Assembly: GCA_947500435.1 (NCBI GenBank)
Contig: CANMRV010000005.1
Span: 372,001 to 436,000, forward strand
Origin: an uncultured Flavobacteriaceae bacterium
GTDB taxonomy: Bacteria; Bacteroidota; Bacteroidia; Flavobacteriales; Flavobacteriaceae
Length of the DNA: 64,000 bases
Direction of reading: 5' to 3'
The translations under genes and the position numbers were made by a program. The notes under the pieces are model-generated. The model saw only the letters and a program-made list of their open reading frames with translations. It was not told the DNA's origin and did no database searches. The first letter of the stretch is position 1, and each line of letters starts with the position of its first letter. Positions 26,251 through 34,383 of this stretch are shown piece by piece.

Positions 26251-26671
26251 TATCGAAAAATTAGTAGAAAAGTATTTTGAAGCAGCTACCACAGTTGCTG
26301 AAGAAGAAACACTTCGAGCCTATTTCTCAGAAAAAAGTGTTGCTCCTCAATTAGAGCAGTATGCACCCATGTTTCAATATTTTTCTAGCGCTAAAGAAGA
26401 GAAATTCACGAAACAAGTCCCGTTAGATACGATAGCTAGCGTTACTAAAAAACGATTCAATTATAAGTGGCTTTCGGTAGCTGCAGTAGGGCTTCTCATG
26501 TTTGGCATCTATTTTGGTAAGAGTTACCAAGAAAAGCGAGAAGCGGAGTTTGCATATCAAGAAACAAAGAAAGCTATGAACCTTTTAGCGCAAAATTTTA
26601 ATCGTGGTACTGAAAAAGTAGCGTACCTGAACCAATTTGAAGAAACAAAACAAAAAGTATATAATAAATAG
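26237..26671 (+). CDS. One-TM anti-sigma-like membrane protein
   Basis: 144 residues. The first 70 are helical and acidic (NIEKLVEKYFEAATTVAEEETLRAYF, like the N-terminal sigma-binding part of short anti-sigma factors), followed by a membrane helix at about 76-94 (LSVAAVGLLMFGIYFGKSY) and a periplasmic coiled tail to the end. It overlaps the sigma gene by 14 bp. Position, topology and size all fit a regulator of the upstream sigma factor, but the zinc-binding motif of classical ZAS anti-sigma factors is absent, so the role is inferred. Confidence 0.7.
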   Translation: MESDNIEKLVEKYFEAATTVAEEETLRAYFSEKSVAPQLEQYAPMFQYFSSAKEEKFTKQVPLDTIASVTKKRFNYKWLSVAAVGLLMFGIYFGKSYQEKREAEFAYQETKKAMNLLAQNFNRGTEKVAYLNQFEETKQKVYNK

Positions 26672-26703
26672 TAAAATCCCTCAAACCCATTAAAAATAAC
26701 AAA

Positions 26704-27249
26704 ATGAAAAAGTATTTAGTAATAACAGTAATGGCTTTATTGCCCTTAGCAGGATTCTCACAAAGCATTTTCGACAAGTACGAAGATTTAGATGATGTTA
26801 GTGCTGTGGTGGTTAGCAAGAGCATGTTTAATCTTTTAGCGAAGATGGACGTTGATGTAGACGATCCAGAAGCGCAGGAATATATGGATATGGCTCAAAG
26901 CCTGAGCGGTCTTAAAGTTTTCATCACAGAAAACCCAAAGATTTCAGCAGATATGAAAAGCGAGGTCACGAAGTATTTGAAATCTTCTAAGATGGAAGAG
27001 TTAATGCGGGTAAAAGACAAAGATGCCAATGTCAAGTTCTATATCAGAAATGGTAAAGATGAAGATCATGTAAGCGAATTATTAATGTTCGTTACAGGCA
27101 TGAAGAATGTAGATGTTGAGGTGAATGGGCGAAAGTTTGAAACCGTATTATTATCCTTAACCGGAGATATTGATTTGAATAAAATCGGTTCGCTTACCAA
27201 AAAAATGAACCTTCCTGAAGAATTGAATAAAGCCGGGAAGAAAAATTAA
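26704..27249 (+). CDS. DUF4252 protein 1
   Basis: 181 residues with a signal peptide (cleaved near GFSQ, 17-20) and a DUF4252 domain. Characteristic stretches are SIFDKYEDLDDVS after the signal, the SSKMEELMRVKDKDANVKFYI centre, and VNGRKFETVLLSLTGDIDLNKI near the end. No lipobox. DUF4252 proteins are secreted or periplasmic, of unknown function, and are repeatedly found next to ECF sigma/anti-sigma pairs in Bacteroidota. It is closely related to the next gene, so the two are tandem duplicates. Confidence 0.8.
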   Translation: MKKYLVITVMALLPLAGFSQSIFDKYEDLDDVSAVVVSKSMFNLLAKMDVDVDDPEAQEYMDMAQSLSGLKVFITENPKISADMKSEVTKYLKSSKMEELMRVKDKDANVKFYIRNGKDEDHVSELLMFVTGMKNVDVEVNGRKFETVLLSLTGDIDLNKIGSLTKKMNLPEELNKAGKKN

Positions 27250-27301
27250 GTAATCAGTAAACAGCTGCAGTGGGCAGTATATAATTATCATCAATCAAGT
27301 T

Positions 27302-27324
27302 ATGCCGAACTCGTTTCGGTATCT
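27302..27324 (-). repeat. Covarying palindrome, copy B
   Basis: Reverse complement of this stretch matches the palindrome at 19032-19054 at 20 of 23 positions. The stem keeps pairing because one T-A is replaced by C-G; a second change makes an A-C or G-T mismatch. It lies between two DUF4252 genes of one transcription unit. Confidence 0.6.
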
Positions 27325-27342
27325 AATTAAATCTTAATCAAA

Positions 27343-27372
27343 CCCTGAAACCCCCGAAGCATCGGGGCAGGG
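27343..27372. repeat. GC-rich nested palindrome
   Basis: CCCCGA (27352-27357) pairs with TCGGGG (27362-27367), and an outer CCCTG (27343-27347) pairs with CAGGG (27368-27372). It is a strong hairpin in the leader of the second DUF4252 gene and is much richer in GC than the coding sequence around it. Confidence 0.55.
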
Positions 27373-27390
27373 TAAAAAACAGAGACAGTC

Positions 27391-27942
27391 ATGAGAAAAC
27401 TTAGTTTAGTAGTAGCAATCGCAATTTTACCATTATTTGGATTTTCACAATCCATCTTCGACAAGTATGAGGATATGGATAATGTAGGTACCGTAGTGGT
27501 CAACAAAGGAATGATAGATTTGGTCAGCAAAATAGGAAGTATGACCGATGACGAAGAAGCAAAGGAGTTTGCCGAGGTTGCCAAAGGTATTAACGGAATC
27601 AAAGTATTTATCACAGAAGACAAGGGAGTTTCATCTAGTATGGCATCAACTGTGAAAAAGTATTTGAAATCATCCTCAATGGAAGAACTAATGCGTGTTA
27701 AAGACAAAGATGTCAACGTAAAGTTCTACATCAAAAATGGTAAGGACGAAGATCATGTAAGAGAGTTGTTGATGTTTGTTTCAGGAATGAAAGATATGGA
27801 TGTCGATGTCAACGGAAGAAAATTTGAAACTGTTTTAGTATCAATGACAGGAGATATTGATTTGAATAAAATCGGAGCCATTACCAACAAAATGAACTTG
27901 CCAGACGATTTGAAAAAAGCAGAAAAGAATAATAGAAAGTAG
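27391..27942 (+). CDS. DUF4252 protein 2
   Basis: 183 residues, signal peptide ending GFSQ (17-20), then a DUF4252 domain nearly colinear with protein 1: SIFDKYEDMDNVG, SSSMEELMRVKDKDVNVKFYI, VNGRKFETVLVSMTGDIDLNKI. Identity with protein 1 is highest in the C-terminal two-thirds and low in the 60 residues after SIFDKYED, suggesting that part diverged in function. The intercistronic gap of 141 bp holds two palindromes (27302-27324 and 27343-27372) that could tune the relative expression of the copies. Confidence 0.8.
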   Translation: MRKLSLVVAIAILPLFGFSQSIFDKYEDMDNVGTVVVNKGMIDLVSKIGSMTDDEEAKEFAEVAKGINGIKVFITEDKGVSSSMASTVKKYLKSSSMEELMRVKDKDVNVKFYIKNGKDEDHVRELLMFVSGMKDMDVDVNGRKFETVLVSMTGDIDLNKIGAITNKMNLPDDLKKAEKNNRK

Positions 27943-28005
27943 AAAGTCATTAGGGGGTAGTTGCGATTATCGCTTCTACCTCCTTAATCTTTTAAACATA
28001 TCGAA

Positions 28006-28545
28006 ATGAAAAAAATATATCAATTAGTAGCCTTGGCTCTAATTTTGGTTCTGTCAAGTTGTTCTAGTACACAAAGTCTTCAAGAATATTATGTAGATAA
28101 TTCGGAAAATCCGAATTTTTTATCATTTGATGTTCCGGTAAGTATCTTGAATCTTAAAGAAGCAGATTTATCAGAAAAGCAAAGAGAAGCAATATCTTCA
28201 TTAAATAAGCTTGACATTTTGGCTTTTAAAAAGACTACAGATAATGACGTGGCATATCAGTCGGAAAAGACAAATGTTAAAGCGATTCTAAAGAACAAGG
28301 ATTTTATTGAACTGATGAAAATGAATACTCCATATGGCAAAGCTACGGTGAAGTATTTGGGTGATGAAGATGCCATTGATGAGGTAATAATATATGGAGA
28401 TAATGATGATAAAGGTTTTGCTTTGATACGTGTTCTTGGAAAGGATATGAACCCCGCAAATATGTTGCAGTTGCTTCAAGCTATTCAGAAATCAGACTAC
28501 AAAGGAGAAGGATTTGAAAAGTTGGAAGGCTTACTGAAGGGTTAA
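28006..28545 (+). CDS. DUF4252 lipoprotein 3
   Basis: 179 residues with a lipoprotein signal (LVLSSC, Cys19, followed by Ser-Ser-Thr). It is a more distant DUF4252 protein: the N-terminal segment YYVDNSENPNFLSFDVPVSI is typical of the lipidated branch of the family, and the C-terminal DNDDKGFALIRVLGKDMNPANM corresponds to the terminal part of the other two. It is the last gene of the sigma-factor cluster, 63 bp after protein 2, and is followed by a terminator. Function unknown. Confidence 0.78.
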   Translation: MKKIYQLVALALILVLSSCSSTQSLQEYYVDNSENPNFLSFDVPVSILNLKEADLSEKQREAISSLNKLDILAFKKTTDNDVAYQSEKTNVKAILKNKDFIELMKMNTPYGKATVKYLGDEDAIDEVIIYGDNDDKGFALIRVLGKDMNPANMLQLLQAIQKSDYKGEGFEKLEGLLKG

Positions 28546-28563
28546 GTTAAGGCTAATAAATAC

Positions 28564-28607
28564 AAAAAATCCCGTTGCTATTTTATTTATAGTAACGGGA
28601 TTTTTTG
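28564..28607 (+). terminator. Terminator of the sigma/DUF4252 cluster
   Basis: AAAAAATCCCGTT (28564-28576) pairs with AACGGGATTTTTT (28594-28606), the inner loop being extended by CTAT/ATAG pairing. Confidence 0.9.
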
Positions 28608-28669
28608 TTTTCTAATTCTTATATTGGGGCTACTATAAACATTCATTAAATATTAAAAGAAACACTATT

Positions 28670-29485
28670 ATGGAAGACACACAAGTATGGATTGACAAAG
28701 CGATTAATTTCGCCACCGAATATGGTCCGAAAATTATCGGAGCTATTCTTATTTACATTGTTGGTTCTTGGGTCATCAAAAAACTTACAGGCGTTCTGAG
28801 AAGGGTCATGATGAAAAAGGATTATGACGAAGCACTTCAGAAGTTTCTATTAAACCTAGTAAGCTGGGCGCTAAAGATTTTCTTAATAATCATGGTAATT
28901 TCTAAACTTGGGGTTGAGACCACAAGTTTTGCAGCAGTAATCGCAGCCGCTGGTTTGGCTATCGGTCTTGCTCTTCAAGGATCTTTAGGGAATTTCGCTG
29001 GGGGCGTACTCTTGATTATTTTCAAACCTTTTAAAATCGGAGACCTTATTGAAGCGCAGGGAGTGACAGGAGTGGTTAAGGAAATCGAGATTTTCACAAC
29101 GAAGTTAACAACACCGGATAATAAGTTGGCTATTATTCCAAATGGTGCAATGGGTAATGGGAATATTATCAACTATACAGCAGAAGGTAAAATTCGAGTT
29201 GATACAATGGTTGGTATTGGTTACGATGAGGACATGAAAAAAGCCAAGGAAGTATTACTAGAAGTTCTTACTTCAAATCCGAAAGTACTTCAAGACCCTG
29301 CTCCCTCGGTTAATGTCGCGAATCTAGGAGAGAGCTCAGTAGATTTGGCTGTACGACCATTTTGTAAGCCTGAGGACTATTGGGATGTTTTTTTTGCCAC
29401 AGTTGAGGGAAGTAAGTTGGCACTTGATAAAGCGGGTATTGAAATTCCGTATCCACATGCTGTGGAAATTCAAAAGGAAGGATAA
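28670..29485 (+). CDS. Small mechanosensitive channel, MscS family
   Basis: 271 residues, the size of E. coli MscS. Three membrane helices at about 18-40, 62-82 and 88-112, the last being the pore-lining TM3 with GLALQGSLGNFAGGVLLI, followed by the beta domain (GDLIEAQGVTGVVKEIEIFTTKL) and the alpha/beta cage domain. It opens under membrane tension and releases solutes on hypo-osmotic shock. Single-gene unit with its own terminator. Confidence 0.93.
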   Translation: MEDTQVWIDKAINFATEYGPKIIGAILIYIVGSWVIKKLTGVLRRVMMKKDYDEALQKFLLNLVSWALKIFLIIMVISKLGVETTSFAAVIAAAGLAIGLALQGSLGNFAGGVLLIIFKPFKIGDLIEAQGVTGVVKEIEIFTTKLTTPDNKLAIIPNGAMGNGNIINYTAEGKIRVDTMVGIGYDEDMKKAKEVLLEVLTSNPKVLQDPAPSVNVANLGESSVDLAVRPFCKPEDYWDVFFATVEGSKLALDKAGIEIPYPHAVEIQKEG

Positions 29486-29508
29486 TTTCAATCAACCACT
29501 ATTAAATG

Positions 29509-29537
29509 AAAAGACCGCTCTTAAAGCGGTCTTTTTT
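29509..29537 (+). terminator. mscS terminator
   Basis: AAAAGACCGCT (29509-29519) with AGCGGTCTTTT (29525-29535), followed by more T; it also lies at the 3' end of the convergent purB. Confidence 0.9.
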
Positions 29538-29555
29538 ATTATAGAAATTCTATCG

Positions 29556-30899
29556 CTAAATACCAGTATAATTACTTGGGGTAATTTCTTTAAGCTCTGT
29601 TTTAATACCATCAGAAACTTCCAAAGTGTCAATAAATTCAGCTATGGATTGTTGATTTATTTTCGCGTTGGTTCGTGTCAGTCCCTTTAAAGTTTCATAA
29701 GGATTCGGATAACCTTCCCTTCTCAAAATCGTCTGTATTGCCTCCGCAACAACCGCCCAGTTATTTTCCAGGTCTTGTTCAAACTTTTCTTTGTTTAATA
29801 GGAGTTTGTTCAATCCTTTTAAAGTGGATTGAAAAGCAATCATGGTATGTGCAAAAGGAACGCCAACGTTTCGAAGAACCGTACTGTCGGTTAAATCACG
29901 TTGTAGTCTAGAAACCGGAAGCTTTGCAGATAAATGCTCAAAAATAGCATTTGCCAAACCAAGGTTTCCTTCGGAATTCTCAAAATCAATCGGATTTACT
30001 TTATGTGGCATGGCAGAAGATCCAACTTCGCCTTTCTTTATTTTTTGCTTGAAATAATCCATGGAAACATAAGTCCAGAAATCACGGTCTAAATCTAGGA
30101 TAATTGTATTGATACGCTTTAAAGTGTCAAACAAAGCGGCCATGTGGTCGTAATGCTCAATTTGTGTTGTAGGAAAAGAGTGGTGTAAACCCAATTTCTC
30201 TTGAACGAATTGCTGTCCGAATGCCTTCCAGTCAATACTTGGGTAAGCTACTTTGTGCGCATTGTAATTTCCAGTAGCGCCACCAAATTTAGCAGCACTC
30301 GGTATATCATTTAATAAATTGAACTGCTCTTTTAAACGTTGTACGTAAACATCAATTTCCTTTCCTAAACGGGTAGGGGATGCTGGTTGGCCGTGTGTGC
30401 GAGCTAGCATAGAAACGTCCGCCCATTCAGAAACTAATTCTTTCAGTTTTTCTAGAATTTGAAAATATGCAGGAACGTAGACTTCGTTCATAGCATCTTT
30501 CAAAGAAAGTGGAATAGCTGTATTGTTGATGTCTTGAGAAGTCAATCCGAAGTGGATAAACTCTTTGAATTTTTCTAGTCCTAAGGCATCAAACTTCTCT
30601 TTGATGAAATACTCTACAGCTTTTACATCATGATTGGTGACCTTCTCAATGTCTTTTATAGACTGAGCATCTGCGGAATCAAAATTCTGATAGATTTCGC
30701 GAAGTGATTCAAATTTAGAAACATCAAAAACCTCAAGCTGAGGTAAGGGAATTTCGCAAAGGGCGATAAAATATTCAATTTCTACTTTGACCCGATATTT
30801 GATTAAAGCTTCCTCGGAAAAAAACGGGGCTAAATTTTCTACTTTACTTCGGTAACGTCCATCAATAGGAGAAATAGCGTTCAATGGGTCTAGTGACAT
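29556..30899 (-). CDS. purB: Adenylosuccinate lyase
   Basis: 447 residues of the long PurB type (E. coli-like). Start region MSLDPLNAISPIDGRY is diagnostic. RTHGQP carries His169, and the flexible signature loop GSSAMPHKVNPIDFENSEGN (about 293-312) holds the catalytic serine. It cleaves SAICAR to AICAR and adenylosuccinate to AMP, releasing fumarate, in purine synthesis. The next gene upstream on the same strand (31010-31573) is 110 bp away and may be cotranscribed. Confidence 0.96.
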   Translation of the reverse strand: MSLDPLNAISPIDGRYRSKVENLAPFFSEEALIKYRVKVEIEYFIALCEIPLPQLEVFDVSKFESLREIYQNFDSADAQSIKDIEKVTNHDVKAVEYFIKEKFDALGLEKFKEFIHFGLTSQDINNTAIPLSLKDAMNEVYVPAYFQILEKLKELVSEWADVSMLARTHGQPASPTRLGKEIDVYVQRLKEQFNLLNDIPSAAKFGGATGNYNAHKVAYPSIDWKAFGQQFVQEKLGLHHSFPTTQIEHYDHMAALFDTLKRINTIILDLDRDFWTYVSMDYFKQKIKKGEVGSSAMPHKVNPIDFENSEGNLGLANAIFEHLSAKLPVSRLQRDLTDSTVLRNVGVPFAHTMIAFQSTLKGLNKLLLNKEKFEQDLENNWAVVAEAIQTILRREGYPNPYETLKGLTRTNAKINQQSIAEFIDTLEVSDGIKTELKEITPSNYTGI

Positions 30900-31009
30900 C
30901 TTATGCGGAATTGGTTATTTTTTGAAAGGTGCAAAGATAAGGATTAAAAAAAGTTCAAGTTGGAAAAGCTGGTTCAACCTTGAAAAATATCTTTGATGGG
31001 AGATAAGAA

Positions 31010-31573
31010 TTAGACTTTTATTTTTTTTAAGGTCATTCTTGCTCTAGCCTTGTAAGCCGCACTGCCCGAAATATAGTTTTGTTCAAGAATCAATTTGAGT
31101 TCAGGGTGAATCCAGTCGAATTTTCGTCCTAGTAGTAGTAAACAAGTCATAGAATATGCTTGTGCGGCGACCTTATGATTGCCAATGAGCCAATCAAAGC
31201 AGGCACTTGTGATTTCTTCGAGATGTTTTTCCTTTAGAGCATTTCTGACTACGGCATCTTTTTTTTGAAAATAACCTGTTACTAAATACTCACATATTTT
31301 AGCCATAGGACGCACGGAAGAATCTAGCTTTAGAGACCCAATAGTTTCCGTAAAGCGATTCAAATAAGGAAAAAGATAGGGAAGATTCTCCTTGGCCGTA
31401 AACTCCATTACCCAACATGCTTTCGATGAAATCAGATTTATGTCTTCAAAGGCTATTTCTAATAAGGGTTGTACTAAGTGAGGGTTTTTGGATACCAAGA
31501 GAGCCATCTCCATTCGTTTTTCCCGTGAATGGTTTATGTAGTCTAATGCTTTGTACAATTGTGCTTTATTCAT
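31010..31573 (-). CDS. Helical-repeat protein of unknown function
   Basis: 187 residues, all-helical with a HEAT-like pattern (LVQPLLEIAFEDINLISSKACWVMEF, NLPYLFPYLNRFTETIG, AAQAYSMTCLLLLGRKFDWIHPELKLIL). No catalytic motif, signal or membrane segment. It sits upstream of purB on the same strand, and homologues in flavobacteria are sometimes mislabelled as adenylosuccinate lyase by position. A role in protein interaction is the most that can be inferred. Confidence 0.6.
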   Translation of the reverse strand: MNKAQLYKALDYINHSREKRMEMALLVSKNPHLVQPLLEIAFEDINLISSKACWVMEFTAKENLPYLFPYLNRFTETIGSLKLDSSVRPMAKICEYLVTGYFQKKDAVVRNALKEKHLEEITSACFDWLIGNHKVAAQAYSMTCLLLLGRKFDWIHPELKLILEQNYISGSAAYKARARMTLKKIKV

Positions 31574-31608
31574 AAAAACTGTAATTTAGAGCACCTTAAA
31601 TTTTAAAG

Positions 31609-32082
31609 ATGAAAATAGTAAAAAAAATAGCAGTTGGACTTTTAGTGGTTTTTATCGCGATGCAATTTTATAGACCTGAAAAAAACCAAGCTCAAGGTGA
31701 GCATACTGCTCAGTTCTTGACCGAAACAAATCCTTCGAAGGAAGTTAAAATTATTTTGCAGCAGACCTGCTACGACTGCCATAGCAACAACACGGAATAC
31801 CCTTGGTATAACAATGTCGCTCCTGTTTCGTATTGGTTAGCGGACCATGTCAAAGACGGAAAAAAACACTTGAATTTTTCTGATTGGTCGAACTACGATG
31901 TAAAGAAAAAAGACCATAAGCTTGAAGAGCTTGTTGAAATGGTGGAGGACGGTTCTATGCCTTTAAATGAATACACATGGACACACGAAGAGGCGAAACT
32001 TACAGAGGAGCAAAGGAATGGTGTCATTGCATGGGCCAAACAAACTAGGGCCTTGTACCAATTAAATCAGCAACCAAAATAG
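31609..32082 (+). CDS. Haem-binding domain protein with CxxCH motif
   Basis: 157 residues, N-terminal membrane anchor (about 5-20), then a haem-binding domain (Haem_bd, about 30-150) with Cys54-x-x-Cys57-His58 in QQTCYDCHSN and the family motif NTEYPWYNNVAPVSYW. A single c-type haem is expected to be attached in the periplasm. MPLNEYTWTHEEAKLT provides a possible distal Met ligand. Likely a small electron carrier or sensor. Its 3' end overlaps the convergent sirtuin gene by 38 bp. Confidence 0.82.
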   Translation: MKIVKKIAVGLLVVFIAMQFYRPEKNQAQGEHTAQFLTETNPSKEVKIILQQTCYDCHSNNTEYPWYNNVAPVSYWLADHVKDGKKHLNFSDWSNYDVKKKDHKLEELVEMVEDGSMPLNEYTWTHEEAKLTEEQRNGVIAWAKQTRALYQLNQQPK

Positions 32083-32740
32083 GCACTCCCTTTGCGGCTG
32101 TATCTTCAATTATAGTTAGGTTCTTGTATTGCGAAGCATTTACACTTGGCCTAGGGTCAACGAAGTAAATGGGAGTTTCTAGCGAAACAAAATTTATAAG
32201 ACTTGCGGCAGGATATACTTGCATTGATGTTCCGATTACAATTAGAATATCTGCACACTCAGTAATATTAATGGCTTTGTCTAGCAACGGTACTTGTTCT
32301 CCGAACCAAACTATATGCGGACGAAGTTGATATCCGTTATCGCACAAATCACCTAGATTCAAATCTTTTTTCCAATTTAGAACATCATTTTCGTTTCTCG
32401 TACTTCGCACTTTAAGTAGTTCACCATGCAGATGTAACACGTTTGAACTACCTGCTCTTTCATGCAAATCATCTACATTCTGGGTCACAATATGAACTTC
32501 AAATTGTTCTTCCAGTTTTACTAGAGATTGATGCCCGGGATTTGGTTCTACTTCGAATAGTTGTTTTCTTCTTTGATTGTAAAAGTCAAGTACTAATTCT
32601 GGATTACTTAAAAAACCTTGTGGAGATGCGACCTCCATTACATCGTGGCCTTCCCATAAACCACCAGCATCACGAAATGTGTTGATTCCGCTTTCGGCGC
32701 TGATACCTGCGCCGGTAAGTATTACAATTTTTTTCTTCAT
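32045..32740 (-). CDS. Sir2-family NAD-dependent deacylase without zinc cysteines
   Basis: 231 residues from the start MKKKIVILTGAG; an in-frame extension to 32791 is unlikely because the family begins here. NAD-binding GAGISAESGINTFRD (10-24), QNVDDLHERAG and the catalytic His105 in LHLHGEL are intact. Tyr54 and Arg57 in FYNQRRKQL match the residues that give CobB/SIRT5 enzymes preference for succinyl- and malonyl-lysine. The four zinc cysteines expected between the catalytic His and LRPHIVWFGE are not there: only Cys133 remains. It stands head to head with trmH. Confidence 0.9.
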   Translation of the reverse strand: MKKKIVILTGAGISAESGINTFRDAGGLWEGHDVMEVASPQGFLSNPELVLDFYNQRRKQLFEVEPNPGHQSLVKLEEQFEVHIVTQNVDDLHERAGSSNVLHLHGELLKVRSTRNENDVLNWKKDLNLGDLCDNGYQLRPHIVWFGEQVPLLDKAINITECADILIVIGTSMQVYPAASLINFVSLETPIYFVDPRPSVNASQYKNLTIIEDTAAKGVPILVADLIGTRP

Positions 32741-32776
32741 TAGTTTAAAAATAGCCATTTTGATTATATTCGAAAG

Positions 32777-33433
32777 ATGATTGACCAGCAACTTTTGGCA
32801 TATTTAGAAGGTTTTATTTCTGAAGAGCGCAAGGAGCGATTTTTAGAGGTTCTTGAGGAGCGCACAAAATACATTACTGTTGCTATTGAAGATGTATATC
32901 AAAAACACAATACTAGTGCAGTCATACGAAGTTGTGAAGTTTTCGGAATTCAGGAGGCCCATGTTATCGAAAATAAAAATGTAAAAGTATTAGATAAGGA
33001 AATTGCTATGGGAGCTGAAAAATGGGTAGATGTGTATAGTTACCCCAATTCGGATAGTTGTATCGAAACACTTCGAAAACAGGGCTATAAAATAATTGCC
33101 ACTACACCACATGCTGAAGATTGTCTATTACCTGATTTTGAAATTGATGGAAAAACCGCATTGTTTTTCGGTACGGAGAAAGATGGACTGAGCGAAACCG
33201 TTTTAAACCAAGTGGACGGTTTTCTTAAAATTGGAATGCATGGTTTTACTGAGAGCTTGAATATTTCCGTATCGGCCGCTATTATATTACAAGATTTGGT
33301 CACGAAACTGAGAAAGACCAATTTAGACTGGGGTTTAACTCCAGTTGAAAAACTGGAAAAGCGTTTGGATTGGACCAAAAAAAGCATCAAAAGTATCGAT
33401 GATATTTTAACACGGTATGATACCTTGAAATAA
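32777..33433 (+). CDS. trmH: tRNA (guanosine-2'-O-)-methyltransferase TrmH-like
   Basis: 218-residue SPOUT-class enzyme. Motif 1 has Asn45 and Arg51 in HNTSAVIRSCEVFG, motif 2 is FFGTEKDGLSE (130-140), motif 3 is GFTESLNISVSAA (156-168), together forming the knot that binds S-adenosylmethionine. The C-terminal extension with WGLTPVEKLEKRLDW is typical of TrmH, which methylates Gm18 of tRNA, rather than of the rRNA enzyme RlmB. Divergent from the sirtuin gene with 36 bp between start codons. Confidence 0.85.
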   Translation: MIDQQLLAYLEGFISEERKERFLEVLEERTKYITVAIEDVYQKHNTSAVIRSCEVFGIQEAHVIENKNVKVLDKEIAMGAEKWVDVYSYPNSDSCIETLRKQGYKIIATTPHAEDCLLPDFEIDGKTALFFGTEKDGLSETVLNQVDGFLKIGMHGFTESLNISVSAAIILQDLVTKLRKTNLDWGLTPVEKLEKRLDWTKKSIKSIDDILTRYDTLK

Positions 33434-33477
33434 CTTTTTTTATTACATTTAAACACAACCAATTAATTGATAAACAA

Positions 33478-34005
33478 ATGTATACCTTACTTTACATCAT
33501 TGGAGGGTTAATCGCTTTAGTGCTTATTCTCTCCCTTATCGCGCCTAAAACTTATAACGTTTTCAGAACTGTTGAGATTAATCGACCCAAAAGAGAAGTC
33601 TTTAATTACTTACGCTCTTTAAAAAATATGGATGAATGGTCCCCTTGGGCGAAAAAAGACCCAAATATGGAGAAGAAATTTACCGGAACCGATGGTGAAG
33701 TGGGCTGTGTTAGCTATTGGAACGGTAACAAGGATGTTGGGGAAGGGGAGCAGGAAATAAAAAAGATTATCGATGGCGAGCGTGTTGATTCGGAATTACG
33801 CTTTTTAAAACCGTTTAAATCTACATCGGATTGCTACATGAAAGTTGAAGATGCAGGAGTCAGCAGTACAAAAGTAACTTGGGGTTTTTCCGGGAATAAT
33901 AAATTTCCCATGAACATAATTTCTTTATTTAAGAGTATGGATGCAATGGTCGGGCCTGATTTTGAACAGGGTATGGCTAGTCTTAAAGAAGTTTTAGAAA
34001 AATAA
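33478..34005 (+). CDS. SRPBCC (polyketide cyclase-like) family protein
   Basis: 175 residues: an N-terminal membrane helix (4-22, LLYIIGGLIALVLILSLIA) and a START-like/SRPBCC domain starting FRTVEINRPKREVFNYLRSLKNMDEWSPWAKKD, the standard first beta strand and helices of this fold. The ligand is unknown; these domains bind hydrophobic small molecules in a deep cavity. It is 44 bp after trmH and 7 bp before the VOC gene, so a small operon is likely. Confidence 0.75.
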   Translation: MYTLLYIIGGLIALVLILSLIAPKTYNVFRTVEINRPKREVFNYLRSLKNMDEWSPWAKKDPNMEKKFTGTDGEVGCVSYWNGNKDVGEGEQEIKKIIDGERVDSELRFLKPFKSTSDCYMKVEDAGVSSTKVTWGFSGNNKFPMNIISLFKSMDAMVGPDFEQGMASLKEVLEK

Positions 34006-34012
34006 TTCGTTT

Positions 34013-34378
34013 ATGGTAGGATGGTTTGAGATTCCCGTTACCGACATGAATCGGGCAAAAGACTTTTATGAGTCCGTATTTGATATTTCAATTAGTGTTC
34101 ATGAGTTCGGTGTTTTGCTTATGGGATGGTTTCCTAATGATCCTGAAAAATCCGGAGCCACAGGTTCCTTGGTGCAACACGAAATGTACAAACCAAATTT
34201 GACTGATGGTCCGTTGCTTTATTTTTCCTGTAAAGATGTTGATACTGAATTGAGCAGGGTAGAAGGAGCTAATGGGGAAATCATACAACCCAAAACCCAA
34301 ATCGGCGAAGGACACGGTTTTATGGCCTTAATAAAAGATACCGAGGGAAATCGAATTGCCTTGCACTCTCAAGTATAA
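34013..34378 (+). CDS. VOC (glyoxalase/bleomycin-resistance) family protein
   Basis: 121 residues with the paired beta-alpha-beta-beta-beta modules of the vicinal oxygen chelate fold. MVGWFEIPVTDMNRAKDFYESVFDI is the standard first module and ALIKDTEGNRIALHSQ the last strand with the metal-ligand Glu region. Substrate unknown. Located 7 bp after the SRPBCC gene; convergent with the amylase gene, with 5 bp between their stop codons. Confidence 0.8.
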   Translation: MVGWFEIPVTDMNRAKDFYESVFDISISVHEFGVLLMGWFPNDPEKSGATGSLVQHEMYKPNLTDGPLLYFSCKDVDTELSRVEGANGEIIQPKTQIGEGHGFMALIKDTEGNRIALHSQV

Positions 34379-34383
34379 CTGAA

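Noticed and set aside
32741..32791. 17-codon N-terminal extension of the sirtuin
   Set aside because: The family begins at MKKKIVILTGAG; the extension would overlap the trmH start.
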